A DNA stretch of 64,000 nucleotides from Halpernia humi (GCF_900108025.1 NZ_FNUS01000001.1:372001-436000), one strand, 5' to 3'. Positions 8,144 to 17,347 are shown, counted from the stretch's first letter. Made by a program: numbers and translations. Notes: generated by a model from the letters alone, not told the origin.

Positions 8144-8250
8144 TTGGGCGCCTTTATCCGTCTTCCGTTCCCACTTTTTTTTAAAAAATTTACAATCACA
8201 ATGCTTTAAAATTTTTTAAAAAAAGAGTTCCACTCAAGCCGGGGCGCAAC
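8144..8250 (+). repeat. Dispersed element with conserved ends and variable hairpin, copy 1
   Basis: The left end reads TGGGCGCCTTTATCCG, then CTTCCGTTCCCA. The right end reads TTCCACTCAAGCCGGGGCGC. The middle is an AT-rich inverted repeat (ttttttaaaaaatt against aattttttaaaaaa). The same ends flank a different, GC-rich hairpin at 43531-43600. The element starts 6 nt behind the ychF stop and is read in the same direction. Confidence 0.75.
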
Positions 8251-8302
8251 TTTTAGCGGAAAAGAAAGTTTATTTCCTAAAAATTACCATCTATATTATA
8301 TT

Positions 8303-8339
8303 AACCCTTTCCGCGTTTCAAACGCTGAAAGGGTTTTTT
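8303..8339 (+). terminator. Strong stem-loop terminator
   Basis: AACCCTTTC (8303-8311) pairs with GAAAGGGTT, and an inner GCGTT/AACGC stem with one mismatch extends it. A T6 run follows. It probably ends the ychF transcript after the repeat element. Confidence 0.75.
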
Positions 8340-8355
8340 AAATGACAGAACTTTC

Positions 8356-8398
8356 ACTTTGTCAAAATCTTTGAAGCGTTATTGTATCTTGACAAAGT
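8356..8398. repeat. Inverted repeat with ACTTTGTCAA arms
   Basis: ACTTTGTCAA (about 8356-8365) faces TTGACAAAGT (8389-8398). It is the same type of inverted repeat as at 41253-41297. Between here and the parE promoter lies AT-rich DNA with the phrase GATCTGTGGAAATCTGTGAA (8418-8437) and a CTTTGTGGTCAAA-like stretch (about 8525), both familiar as non-coding repeats in Bacteroidota. No gene is seen in 8399-8650. Confidence 0.55.
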
Positions 8399-8593
8399 TT
8401 AGATTTTAAATCTATAGATCTGTGGAAATCTGTGAAATCAGTGAGCCATTCTTTTCACACAGATTTTCGTAGATTTTTTTTTAAAACGTGTACATTAAAC
8501 CTTTAATGCAAAAAATATTGGTGTCTTTGTGGTCAAAAGAAACTCGCTACAATTTATATCAAAATTATATTTCAGAATTTAAAATGGATTTCC

Positions 8594-8601
8594 TATTTTT
8601 G
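8594..8601 (+). promoter_or_regulatory. Bacteroidota -7 promoter box for the topoisomerase IV operon
   Basis: TATTTTTG matches TAnnTTTG, 49 nt before the parE ATG. It would drive the parE-unknown-parC-rhomboid gene run. Confidence 0.5.
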
Positions 8602-8650
8602 TGAGAATCCGAAGTTTTGGATTTTTTAATAAAATTTTCTAAAAAAATTA

Positions 8651-10531
8651 ATGAGCGAAAATATACAGACGCAATATACCGAAGACAACATACGATCACT
8701 GGATTGGCAGGAGCACATCCGCATTCGTCCCGGAATGTACATTGGGAAACTCGGCGACGGATCTTCAGCAGACGATGGTATTTACATTTTAATCAAGGAA
8801 ATCATCGATAATTCCATTGACGAATTTGTGATGAAAGCCGGTAAAAAAGTCGAAATAAAATTGGATGAAGGTAAAATCAGCATCCGAGATTATGGCCGTG
8901 GAATTCCTTTGGGGAAAGTGGTTGACGCCGTTTCAAAAATGAATACGGGTGGTAAATACGATTCTAAAGCCTTTAAAAAATCAGTTGGTTTAAATGGTGT
9001 CGGAACAAAAGCCGTAAATGCACTTTCGGATTATTTTCGCGTGAAATCAGTTCGCGAAGGCGAAGTAAAAATTGCCGAATTTTCTAAAGGTTTAATAACT
9101 GAAGACTCTAAAATTGAGAAATCCACAGAAAAAAATGGAACTGAAATAACTTTTGTACCAGACGCTACGATTTTCACACATTTCAAATTCCGCAAGGAAT
9201 ATATTGAGAAAATGCTTAAAAATTACGCCTATCTCAATCCGGGTTTAAAATTAACTTTTAATGGTGAAACTTTTTTTAGCGAAAATGGTTTAAAAGATTT
9301 ATTGACGGAGGAAATTGAAGAAGAAACGCTTTATCCAATTATTCATTTAAAAGATGAAGATATTGAAGTTGCCATTACACATTCAGATAAGTCGCAATCT
9401 GAGACCTATTTTTCTTTCGTAAACGGACAAAATACAACTCAGGGTGGAACCCATCTCAACGCTTTTCGTGAAGCGTATGTGAAAACGATTCGTGAATTTT
9501 TTAATAAAAACTTTGAAGCGGCAGATATTCGGAAATCAATTATAGCCGCAGTTGCTATCAAAGTGGTTGAACCTGTTTTCGAATCTCAAACGAAAACCAA
9601 ACTCGGTTCAAACGAAATGGAACCTGGCAAACAAACCGTCCGGACTTTTGTGATTGATTTTATGAAATCTAAACTGGATAATTTTTTACATAAAAATCCA
9701 GAAGTTGCAGAAGCCATCAATAGAAAAATTATCATTTCTGAAAGAGAAAGAAAAGAACTTTCGGGCATTCAAAAATTAGCAAGAGAACGCGCTAAAAAAG
9801 TATCGCTTCACAATAAAAAATTGCGTGATTGCAGACAACATTACAGCGATCAAAAAGCCGTAAGAAAATCGGAATCTACCATTTTCATTACCGAAGGAGA
9901 TTCTGCTTCTGGTTCGATTACAAAATCGCGTGATGTAGAAACACAGGCCGTTTTTAGTCTTAAAGGAAAACCTTTAAATTGCTACGGCATGACAAAGAAA
10001 GTGGTTTATGAAAATGAGGAATTTAATTTATTGCAAGCGGCATTAAATATTGAAAATTCTTTAGAAGATTTACGCTACAACCACGTTGTAATCGCAACTG
10101 ATGCAGATGTTGATGGAATGCATATTCGTTTGCTTCTAATTACATTTTTCCTTCAATTTTTTCCAGATTTAATTAAAAACGGACATCTTTATATTTTACA
10201 AACGCCACTTTTCCGGGTTAGAAATAAAAAGGAAACTAGATATTGTTATTCGGAAGAAGAAAGAGTTAAAGCGTTAGATGAACTCGGTAAAAACCCTGAA
10301 ATTACCCGTTTTAAAGGTTTGGGAGAAATTTCACCAGATGAATTTAAACATTTCATTGGCAAAGACATTCGTTTAGAACCTGTCGTTTTAGGAAAAGACA
10401 CAACCATAGAAAATCTTTTAGAATTTTATATGGGAAAAAATACGCCTGATCGTCAATTATTTATTTTAGATAATTTGGTGATAGAAGAAAGCATTTTAGA
10501 TAAGAAGGAAGTTGCAATTCTCGAAAAATAA
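8651..10531 (+). CDS. parE: DNA topoisomerase IV subunit B (type IIA topoisomerase ATPase subunit)
   Basis: The 626-residue protein carries the GHKL ATPase ([33 protein letters not shown]), the transducer domain and a TOPRIM domain with TEGDSASGS and [10 protein letters not shown], which supply the magnesium-binding acidic residues. Its length matches ParE rather than the longer GyrB forms. Together with the A subunit at 11030 it decatenates and relaxes chromosomes. The chosen ATG gives [12 protein letters not shown], followed by the expected [16 protein letters not shown]. It is the first gene of a compact four-gene run. Confidence 0.95.
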   Translation: MSENIQTQYTEDNIRSLDWQEHIRIRPGMYIGKLGDGSSADDGIYILIKEIIDNSIDEFVMKAGKKVEIKLDEGKISIRDYGRGIPLGKVVDAVSKMNTGGKYDSKAFKKSVGLNGVGTKAVNALSDYFRVKSVREGEVKIAEFSKGLITEDSKIEKSTEKNGTEITFVPDATIFTHFKFRKEYIEKMLKNYAYLNPGLKLTFNGETFFSENGLKDLLTEEIEEETLYPIIHLKDEDIEVAITHSDKSQSETYFSFVNGQNTTQGGTHLNAFREAYVKTIREFFNKNFEAADIRKSIIAAVAIKVVEPVFESQTKTKLGSNEMEPGKQTVRTFVIDFMKSKLDNFLHKNPEVAEAINRKIIISERERKELSGIQKLARERAKKVSLHNKKLRDCRQHYSDQKAVRKSESTIFITEGDSASGSITKSRDVETQAVFSLKGKPLNCYGMTKKVVYENEEFNLLQAALNIENSLEDLRYNHVVIATDADVDGMHIRLLLITFFLQFFPDLIKNGHLYILQTPLFRVRNKKETRYCYSEEERVKALDELGKNPEITRFKGLGEISPDEFKHFIGKDIRLEPVVLGKDTTIENLLEFYMGKNTPDRQLFILDNLVIEESILDKKEVAILEK

Positions 10532-10541
10532 AAAATAATTT

Positions 10542-11033
10542 ATGAGATTAAGCAACAGAAACAAAGCACCGCTTTACAATTTTTTTCTTACATTTTTGAA
10601 CTTAATCGTAGGATTGGGAGTTATTCTTTTTTTATTAGAAATATTTAGATTTAATATTTTAGGAAATGAGCAATATTTGTTGTTAATTATACCAATTTCG
10701 TTATTAGTTGTTTTCTTGCTTATGGGTAAGCAGATTTTTGAGTATGACAGTGATGGCGAAGCATTAAACCTTAAGAATAGAAGTATAATTCCTTTTTTAA
10801 GAAAAGTAGTAAATGATGAATTCCCAAAATATAAAGTATTAAAATTTGAAATCGTTAATTTTGGCCTAATCAAAAGACTTTACCTCACTATTTCAAGCAA
10901 AAAATCACATTCAATTATTTTAAAATATGAAATTTCATACCTTACAAAAAAAGAAATTAATGATTTAAAATTTTCATTAAATAAAGTAATTAAGCAAAAT
11001 CGCCTAATAGAAAAATCCGAACAAACGCAATGA
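10542..11033 (+). CDS. Unknown two-helix membrane protein inside the parE-parC operon
   Basis: The 163-residue protein has two adjacent transmembrane helices (about 12-34 and 41-61) and a cytoplasmic, Lys-rich mixed alpha/beta C-terminal domain of about 100 residues with no motif I can name. It resembles the general layout of bacterial PH-like or DUF membrane proteins such as the one at 20494-20982. It starts 10 bp after parE, and its stop overlaps the parC start (ATGA), so translational coupling is likely. Why a membrane protein sits between the two topoisomerase IV genes is unclear. Confidence 0.8.
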   Translation: MRLSNRNKAPLYNFFLTFLNLIVGLGVILFLLEIFRFNILGNEQYLLLIIPISLLVVFLLMGKQIFEYDSDGEALNLKNRSIIPFLRKVVNDEFPKYKVLKFEIVNFGLIKRLYLTISSKKSHSIILKYEISYLTKKEINDLKFSLNKVIKQNRLIEKSEQTQ

Positions 11034-13624
11034 CAGAAGATATTTCTCACGAAGAAGATAGTTTAAAAAAAGTTTCTGGGCTCTACCAAGATTGGTTTTT
11101 AGATTATGCTTCCTATGTAATTTTAGACCGCGCTATTCCATCTATTTTTGATGGTTTCAAACCTGTGCAACGTAGAATAATGCATTCTATGCGCGAGTTA
11201 GAAGATGGTCGCTACAATAAAGTGGCCAATATAGTCGGAAATACCATGAAATACCATCCGCACGGTGATGCTTCTATTACCGATGCAATGGTGCAAATTG
11301 GGCAAAAAGATATTTTAATAGATACGCAAGGAAACTGGGGAAATATTTATACCGGCGATTCTGCCGCAGCAGCGAGATATATCGAAGCACGATTGACGCC
11401 TTTTGCGTTAGAAGTTGTTTTTAACCCTAAAACTACAGAATGGTCGAAATCTTATGATGGAAGAAATAATGAGCCCGTAGATTTGCCCGTGAAATTTCCA
11501 TTGTTACTTGCACAAGGTGTAGAAGGAATAGGCGTTGGACTTTCTACGAAGATTATGCCACATAATTTTAACGAATTAATTAATGCTTCCATTGCACATT
11601 TAAAAGGTAAAAAATTTGAATTGTTTCCTGATTTTTTAACTGGTGGTTTGCTCGATGTTTCTAATTATAATGACGGTGAAAGAGGTGGAAGACTGCGCAC
11701 CAGAGCCAGAATTATCCAAAAAGATAAACATACCCTTTGCATTACTGAATTACCTTTTGGCAAAAATACAGGAGATTTAATAGACAGCATCATAAAAGCC
11801 AATGAAAAAGGCAAAATAAAAATAAAAAAAATCGAAGACAACACGTCGGATGTTGTTGAAATTAATATTTATTTGAATAATGATGTTTCGCCAGACAAAA
11901 CGATAGATGCACTCTATGCATTTACAGATTGCGAAATTTCAATCTCGCCAAATGCATGTGTGATTGTCGGAAATAAACCAATGTTTCTTTCTGTTTCAGA
12001 AATTTTACGCAGAAATACGGAATTTACGCGTGAATTATTGCAACGCGAATTAGAAATTGAACTAAATGAATTGCAAGAAAAATGGCATTTTGCAAGTTTA
12101 GAAAAGATTTTTATTGAAAACGAAATTTATCAGGAAATAAAAAATAGAGCATCAAAAGAAGAAGTTTACACTGCAGTTGGAAATGCCTTAAAACCTTTTA
12201 CTAAAAACCTTTTACGAGAAGTAAAAATAGAAGATATTATAAAATTAACGGAATTGCCGTTCATGCGAATTTCCCGTTATGACCAAGATAAAGCAATAGA
12301 AAATATCCTTGCTTTGGAAGCGAAAATGGAACAAGTAAAACACCATTTGGCAAATTTAACGGCTTACGCCATTTCCTATTTTGAAAATATTCAGAAAAAA
12401 TATGGCAAAAATCGGGAACGAAAAACAGAATTGCGATTATTTGAAACCATTGATGCTTCAAAAGTAGCAGTTGCAAACGAAAAATTCTACGCAAATTTTG
12501 AAGAAGGATTTATCGGAACTTCGCTCAAAAAAGACCAATATTTATTTGATTGCTCCGATATTGATGATATTATTATCTTCCGAAAAGACGGCGTAATGCA
12601 AGTGGTAAAAGTAGATGCGAAAACTTTCGTAGGTAAAGATTTACTTCACGTTGGCATTTTTAAAAAAGGGGACAAAAGAACCATTTATAATATGATCTAC
12701 CGCGAAGGAAAAACTGGGCCATATTATATGAAGCGCTTTGCAGTGACTTCTATCACAAGAAATACAGAATATTTCCTTGCTTCAGAAACAAAAGGTTCAG
12801 AAATCCTTTATTTTTCTGCCAATCCAAACGGTGAAGCAGAATTGGTAAGTGTTTTATTAAAACCAAACGCCAGAGTTCGGAAAAATAAAATTGAAATAGA
12901 TTTTTCGGAATTAGCCATAAAAGGCCGAAACTCCAAAGGAAATTTGGTAACGAAATACGCCGTAAAGAAAATAGATCTAAAAGAAAAAGGCCATTCTACT
13001 TTAGCGCCGCGCAAAATTTGGTTTGATGATACTGTAAGACGCTTAAATGCAGACGCGCGAGGCAATTTGCTCGGCACTTTTAAAGGAGATGATAAAATTT
13101 TAATTATTAATTCCCAAGGAGAAGCCAAACTAATTTCCTTTGATTTACAAAACCGTTTTGATGATGATTATCTAATTTTAGAAAAATGGAAACCCGAGCA
13201 ACCGCTTTCCTGCATTTATTATGACGGCGAAAAAAACATTTATTTCCTTAAAAGATTTTTGTTAGAAAATTCACCAAACGTTCAAAGTTTCTTTCCATCA
13301 GAACATCCAAAATCTTTTGTTGAAATGGTTATAACAGAACCAAATGCAACAGCAGAATTGGTTTTTGTAAAAGAAAAAGGAAAAGAAAAGGAAAACGAAA
13401 TTATTAATATCGATGAATTTATTTCTGTAAAAGGTATAAAAGCACTCGGCAATCAACTTACAAAAGATAAAATAAAATTAATTAATCTAGAAATTCCTGA
13501 ACCAGTTGAAGATTTTTCTGCAGATATAGACGAAGAAGAAAATCCCGAAGATCAGGAGCAAGATTCAAAAGATGAAGAATTTCCAGAAGATGGCACCATC
13601 GGTTCACTTTTTGAGGAAGAATAA
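11030..13624 (+). CDS. parC: DNA topoisomerase IV subunit A
   Basis: The 864-residue breakage-reunion subunit has a winged-helix/tower region with HPHGDASITDAM (quinolone-pocket region) and AAAARYIEARLT, which carries the catalytic Tyr117 that attacks DNA. Coiled-coil dimer arms lie near 330-460. The C-terminal third is a beta-pinwheel-like region (such as DDIIIFRKDGVMQVVKVD), and the protein ends in a strongly acidic tail (ENPEDQEQDSKDEEF). It pairs with parE. The ATG overlaps the stop of the preceding membrane gene. It is annotated as ParC rather than GyrA because of this pairing and the lack of a canonical GyrA-box series, a choice that is inference. Confidence 0.92.
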   Translation: MTEDISHEEDSLKKVSGLYQDWFLDYASYVILDRAIPSIFDGFKPVQRRIMHSMRELEDGRYNKVANIVGNTMKYHPHGDASITDAMVQIGQKDILIDTQGNWGNIYTGDSAAAARYIEARLTPFALEVVFNPKTTEWSKSYDGRNNEPVDLPVKFPLLLAQGVEGIGVGLSTKIMPHNFNELINASIAHLKGKKFELFPDFLTGGLLDVSNYNDGERGGRLRTRARIIQKDKHTLCITELPFGKNTGDLIDSIIKANEKGKIKIKKIEDNTSDVVEINIYLNNDVSPDKTIDALYAFTDCEISISPNACVIVGNKPMFLSVSEILRRNTEFTRELLQRELEIELNELQEKWHFASLEKIFIENEIYQEIKNRASKEEVYTAVGNALKPFTKNLLREVKIEDIIKLTELPFMRISRYDQDKAIENILALEAKMEQVKHHLANLTAYAISYFENIQKKYGKNRERKTELRLFETIDASKVAVANEKFYANFEEGFIGTSLKKDQYLFDCSDIDDIIIFRKDGVMQVVKVDAKTFVGKDLLHVGIFKKGDKRTIYNMIYREGKTGPYYMKRFAVTSITRNTEYFLASETKGSEILYFSANPNGEAELVSVLLKPNARVRKNKIEIDFSELAIKGRNSKGNLVTKYAVKKIDLKEKGHSTLAPRKIWFDDTVRRLNADARGNLLGTFKGDDKILIINSQGEAKLISFDLQNRFDDDYLILEKWKPEQPLSCIYYDGEKNIYFLKRFLLENSPNVQSFFPSEHPKSFVEMVITEPNATAELVFVKEKGKEKENEIINIDEFISVKGIKALGNQLTKDKIKLINLEIPEPVEDFSADIDEEENPEDQEQDSKDEEFPEDGTIGSLFEEE

Positions 13625-13632
13625 AAAAAATT

Positions 13633-14289
13633 ATGAATAGCATTTTATTACTTATTATCGCCGCAACCGCAATTTTCAGTTATTACGGCTGGCAAAATCT
13701 ACATATTTTTGAAAAATATAAATTCAATGTAGGCGCCATTTTAAGAAACAAAGAATATGTGCGTTTGGTTTCTGCAGGTTTTTTGCACGCAGATCCTATG
13801 CATCTGATTTTTAATATGTTGACTTTGTATTTTTTTGGTCCTATAGTTTTGCAATACTTTGGCGTTTTAGGCTTTTTGCTCATTTATTTTGGCTCCATTA
13901 TTTTAGGAAATGTGTTTTCACTTTATCTCTATAAAAGTCAATCTTGGTATTCCGCAATCGGCGCGAGTGGCGGCGTTTCTGGGATTTTATTTGCAGCAAT
14001 TGGTATGTTTCCGTTTTTAGGCATACAATTTTTCTTCATTCCAATCGACATTCCTGGCTATCTTTTCGGCCTCGGATATTTTGGATATTCCGTTTATTCC
14101 ATGCTCAATCCGCGCGCAAATGACAATATTGGGCACGCCGCGCATTTAGGCGGTGCAGGTTTTGGTTTGCTTTACGTAATCGCCATCGAACCCGCCGCTG
14201 CCATTCAAAACAGCGTATATTTATTCATAATGGCAATTCCATTACTTTATATGCTTTATGTAGTTTTTATACAGAAAAAAATTAATTAA
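13633..14289 (+). CDS. Rhomboid-family intramembrane serine protease
   Basis: The 218-residue polytopic membrane protein has six hydrophobic segments. The rhomboid catalytic dyad is present: GASGG with Ser112 as nucleophile, and HAAHLGGAGFG with His171. HADPMHLIFNM matches the conserved L1/TM2 region, including its HxxxN-type arrangement. The enzyme cleaves transmembrane helices of client proteins, which are unknown here. It starts 8 bp after parC, so it is probably the last gene of the topoisomerase IV transcript. Confidence 0.92.
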   Translation: MNSILLLIIAATAIFSYYGWQNLHIFEKYKFNVGAILRNKEYVRLVSAGFLHADPMHLIFNMLTLYFFGPIVLQYFGVLGFLLIYFGSIILGNVFSLYLYKSQSWYSAIGASGGVSGILFAAIGMFPFLGIQFFFIPIDIPGYLFGLGYFGYSVYSMLNPRANDNIGHAAHLGGAGFGLLYVIAIEPAAAIQNSVYLFIMAIPLLYMLYVVFIQKKIN

Positions 14290-14296
14290 AATTTTT

Positions 14297-14393
14297 AGGA
14301 GCAACACGTTTTTCATTTCTTCGAAGTTGAGTCCCGTTTTCCACTATATCCCGCTGAAGCGGGTATGCCGTTGCAACCGGGGCTAAAATTATA
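14297..14393 (+). repeat. Dispersed element with conserved ends and variable hairpin, type 2
   Basis: The element begins AGGAGCAACACG 8 nt after the rhomboid stop. It contains TTGAGTCCCGTTTTCCACTA, then the GC hairpin CCCGCTGAAGCGGG, then ATGCCGTTGCAACCGGGGCT. Its right end shares the layout of the 8144 and 43531 elements (CC-pyrimidine-rich, then CCGGGGC), and again a hairpin of its own occupies the middle. Confidence 0.65.
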
Positions 14394-14720
14394 ATGCATA
14401 GTTTTGTTCGAAGGGAAGTAGATATTTCAAAATAATACGAACTAAAATTTTCTTTCAATTTTAAAATTTCAAAAAAATTTCTGTATGTCCGTCATTCATC
14501 ATAAATATTTTTTATTTTTTAACGACTTTGTTAAGCGAAATCAAAGATTCGACGAAGTCAAACGCCTTTATCAATGTTTTTATAATAGTTTTAGAGGAAT
14601 TGATGATTCTTCGATTTGCGACCTTAAAAACATGATTTAGACAGAGAATCAATAAAAATCTTTGCGTTTTTCACGTTAAAAATTAGCATTATGGTTGAAA
14701 GCGGACATCCAAAAAAAAAT
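14394..14720. other. Non-coding AT-rich spacer
   Basis: No open frame with coding character is present on either strand. It contains an ACTTTGTTAA-type fragment near 14524 and GACGAAGTCAAA near 14550, which resemble degraded members of the ACTTTGTCAA repeat family. Otherwise nothing is recognised. Confidence 0.5.
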
Positions 14721-14860
14721 AATACCATTTTATCTTTGAATTTTCCGAAAATAAAAATGCTCCGTAGGAGCAATATCTTTGTAGAAAAAATGAACAATAT
14801 TGAAAAAGAACTCCGTAGGAGCTCAATCTTTTAAAGTAATTTTAATGACAAAATTATATA
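14721..14860. repeat. 140-bp dispersed repeat with GGAGC hairpins, copy 1
   Basis: It shares about nine in ten positions with 24795-24936, from AATACCATTTTATCTTTGA to ACAAAATTATATA. It holds two small hairpins: GCTCC-GTA-GGAGC and GAACTCC-GTA-GGAGCTC. No reading frame is conserved between the copies. Confidence 0.85.
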
Positions 14861-14938
14861 ACTAATAATTTAATTTTTGAAAATAGTTATAAAAATATCC
14901 AAAATATTTTCAAATTATAAAACCAGCGTATTTTAAAA

Positions 14939-15781
14939 TTATTTTTGTACCCAAATAAAACGGTCATTCCCAGAAATATCTTTCACTAGTTCTGAATGCG
15001 AGAAATTTCGAAATAAATCCAAGGTTTCTGCTCCTAATTTCTGATTAATTTCTAGAAAAATTTGACCGTTTTCTGTTAAATATTTTTCTGCATCCTTCGC
15101 AATTTTCCTGTAAAAGACCAACGAATCTGTGCTAGGAGAGAATAGCGCCATTTTTGGCTCAGTATTTTTCACAGAATTTTCAATTTCTGATTCTTCGTCA
15201 ATCCCGATGTAAGGCGGATTAGAAATAATAACATCGTATTTTTCAGTTAATTCTGAATGCAAATAATCCTGAAAAATAAAATGGATTTCGGCTTGATGTT
15301 TTTCGGCATTTTCCTTAGCAATTTTTAATGCTTTATCTGAAAAATCTATGGCAGAAATTTCTGCTTGCGGAAAATTTTTTTTTAAAATTATTGGGATAAT
15401 CCCACTTCCCGTGCCAATATCTAAAATTTTGAAATTTTCAGAATTTAAACTTTGAATTTTTTGAATCGCAAACTCTACTAATTCTTCAGTTTCTGGCCGA
15501 GGAATTAAAACTTCTTTTGATACATTAAATTTTAGACCGAAAAATTCTGCTTCGCCCAAAATATATTGGTACGGAATTTCGTTTTTGAGTTGATTTAAAG
15601 CATTTAAAAATTTTATTTCTTCAGATTCTGAAATAGTTTCGGATAATTTTTGCCGACTTTCAATTTTTGTTAAACCTAAAATTTCCGCTGAAAAAATATC
15701 AAATAATGTACTTATTTCTGAAATTGAGTAAATTTTAGAAAGATTTTCAAAAAAAAGCAATTTTAATTTTTCTAGTTTCAT
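14939..15781 (-). CDS. prmC: Release factor glutamine methyltransferase PrmC (HemK)
   Basis: The 280-residue enzyme methylates the Gln of the GGQ motif in peptide-chain release factors, using S-adenosylmethionine. It has an N-terminal helical recognition domain, VLIPRPETEELVE, the SAM-binding DIGTGSG (residues 121-127) and the catalytic NPPY (188-191). It lies downstream of yaaA, and its ATG overlaps the yaaA stop by 4 bp (leftward). Homology and motif set are unambiguous. Confidence 0.95.
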   Translation of the reverse strand: MKLEKLKLLFFENLSKIYSISEISTLFDIFSAEILGLTKIESRQKLSETISESEEIKFLNALNQLKNEIPYQYILGEAEFFGLKFNVSKEVLIPRPETEELVEFAIQKIQSLNSENFKILDIGTGSGIIPIILKKNFPQAEISAIDFSDKALKIAKENAEKHQAEIHFIFQDYLHSELTEKYDVIISNPPYIGIDEESEIENSVKNTEPKMALFSPSTDSLVFYRKIAKDAEKYLTENGQIFLEINQKLGAETLDLFRNFSHSELVKDISGNDRFIWVQK

Positions 15782-16536
15782 CGGGTGAAAACCAAGTTCG
15801 TTTTAGTAGAAAGTTTTTCATCAAATAAATAATGATCTGCATTAAAAGCTTTCACATCATTCAATTTTTTGGCATTTGTTTCAGCGCAAAATCTAGCCAA
15901 TAATCCTCTCGCGTGTTTCGTGTAAACCACGATTGTTTTTGGTTTTCCGTTTCTTATTTCCTTAAATTCTACATTCACAATGTGGTTTTTCAATTCTGCT
16001 TGGTCCACTGCTTTGAAATATTCATGACTTGCCAAATTAAGCAAGATTTCATCTTTTTTTAATTCAGATTTTAATTCGTTTGTAATTTTTTCTTGCCAAA
16101 AAGAGTAGAGGTTTTTATTTTTTTCGAATTTAAAATTTCGGCCCATTTCCAATCTGTAAGGCATAATTCGGTCTGAAGGACGAAGCAAACCATATAAACC
16201 AGAAATTATTCGGAAATTTTTTTGTAGATATTTTGTAGCGTTTTCATCCAAAGTTTCTGCATCCAAACCTTTGTAAACTTCGCCATTAAAGGCATAGAGC
16301 GCTTGCGAACTTTTATTTGCAGATGGTTTTGGTGTCCAAACCTGATTTCTTTGCCAGTTTTCGTCTGCTAATTTTTGCGATATTTCCATTAATTCCGATA
16401 AATATTTGGGCGTTTTTGGTTTTAGATATTTTTGAATTAATTCTGCCTCGGTTATAAATTTCGCAGTTGTGCTTCTTAAAGGCGAATTTATAGAATATAT
16501 CTTCATTAATTTTGCCGGCGAACTGATGATTTTCAT
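15778..16536 (-). CDS. yaaA: Peroxide stress protein YaaA (DUF328)
   Basis: The 252-residue cytosolic protein begins MKIISSPAKLM and contains QALYAFNGEVYKGLDAETL, ISGLYGLLRPSDRIMPYRLEMG and LASHEYFKAV, all hallmarks of YaaA. In other bacteria YaaA limits iron-driven DNA damage during hydrogen peroxide stress and binds DNA. It is the upstream member of a two-gene leftward unit with prmC. About 250 bp of AT-rich DNA separates it from the divergent gene at 16784. Confidence 0.92.
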   Translation of the reverse strand: MKIISSPAKLMKIYSINSPLRSTTAKFITEAELIQKYLKPKTPKYLSELMEISQKLADENWQRNQVWTPKPSANKSSQALYAFNGEVYKGLDAETLDENATKYLQKNFRIISGLYGLLRPSDRIMPYRLEMGRNFKFEKNKNLYSFWQEKITNELKSELKKDEILLNLASHEYFKAVDQAELKNHIVNVEFKEIRNGKPKTIVVYTKHARGLLARFCAETNAKKLNDVKAFNADHYLFDEKLSTKTNLVFTR

Positions 16537-16745
16537 TTTTAAAATTTAGTATTTTGACTTTATGGCAAGTTACTCAATTTACTGAAATTAATTGTTAAAA
16601 CTAGTCTAAAATTTCAAAATATTTGAAGGGTTTTATTTAAAAATTAAACGTTTGTTCAATTATGACATACATAATAAAATCTATGATTTTTATCAATAAT
16701 TTGTTAAATAAATAAATATTAACAAAATATTCATTTTTTTGGCTG

Positions 16746-16753
16746 TAAATTTG
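16746..16753 (+). promoter_or_regulatory. Bacteroidota -7 promoter box
   Basis: TAAATTTG matches TAnnTTTG, 30 nt before the ATG at 16784. The upstream 200 bp are very AT-rich with several TTAACA/TGTTAA stretches but no clear -33 TTG at the best distance. Confidence 0.5.
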
Positions 16754-16783
16754 CACACTGAAAAATGATAAAAAAATAAAAAT

Positions 16784-17215
16784 ATGACAACAATAATAAT
16801 AGGGTTATTTCCTACACAAAAAGAAGCGAAAAATTTAGCAACAGATTTAGAAAATTTTGGTTTTGCTAATGAAGATTACATCGTATATATTAACAAAGAA
16901 ACGAAACACGAAGAAAATCTTTGGGAAAGATTATTTGGTGGTAGAACACCGAAATTTATCCCAACTGATAATGATAAATTGATCACAAGTGTGGCGATAA
17001 AAAATGAAGACCAATTAAAAATAGCAAAACAAATTTTTGCGAATCACAATGCCGTTCATGTTTATGAATTAAACGATATCGACATTAACGAAGCTAAATC
17101 TTTAGATTATTTGAAAAAAATTGTGAACACACGCGCAAAAGCGGAAGTTTATACAATGCCTTCAGTTGCTTCTGCTAAATTGGTAAAACTAAACCAAGGA
17201 ATTCTATTAAATTAA
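16784..17215 (+). CDS. Uncharacterised general-stress-type protein
   Basis: The 143-residue soluble protein begins MTTIIIGLFPTQKEAKNLAT and repeats an alpha/beta ferredoxin-like layout: first strand, helix with KEAKNLATDLENFGF, second strand, acidic turn. This resembles the general-stress 17M/YflT-type domain that senses or responds to stress. Residues 80-110 resemble a half repeat of the first unit (DQLKIAKQIFANHNAVHVYEL). The assignment is tentative. The gene has its own promoter and terminator, so it is monocistronic. Confidence 0.7.
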   Translation: MTTIIIGLFPTQKEAKNLATDLENFGFANEDYIVYINKETKHEENLWERLFGGRTPKFIPTDNDKLITSVAIKNEDQLKIAKQIFANHNAVHVYELNDIDINEAKSLDYLKKIVNTRAKAEVYTMPSVASAKLVKLNQGILLN

Positions 17216-17258
17216 ATTGTTTGAAAATCTTGACAAAGTATTTTCAATGTTTTTCATT

Positions 17259-17287
17259 AGCCGAGTTTTTTACTCGGCTTTTTTTTA
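17259..17287 (+). terminator. Rho-independent terminator
   Basis: AGCCGAGT (17259-17266) pairs with ACTCGGCT (17272-17279), followed by a run of T. It ends the gene at 16784-17215. Confidence 0.88.
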
Positions 17288-17347
17288 TTTTAAAATAAAG
17301 TATCAGAAAGAATTTATATCTTTAAAAATTAATTTTAAAAAAAAATT

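Noticed and set aside
8144-8250. An integron attC site, because of fixed ends and a variable palindrome
   Set aside because: The required core sites (GTTRRRY and its inverse) are not seen and no integron integrase is present; only the general layout is similar.
14201-14220. A further copy of the ATCGCC inverted-repeat element
   Set aside because: The AATCGCCATCGAA match lies inside the rhomboid coding sequence and has no facing arm; it is chance.
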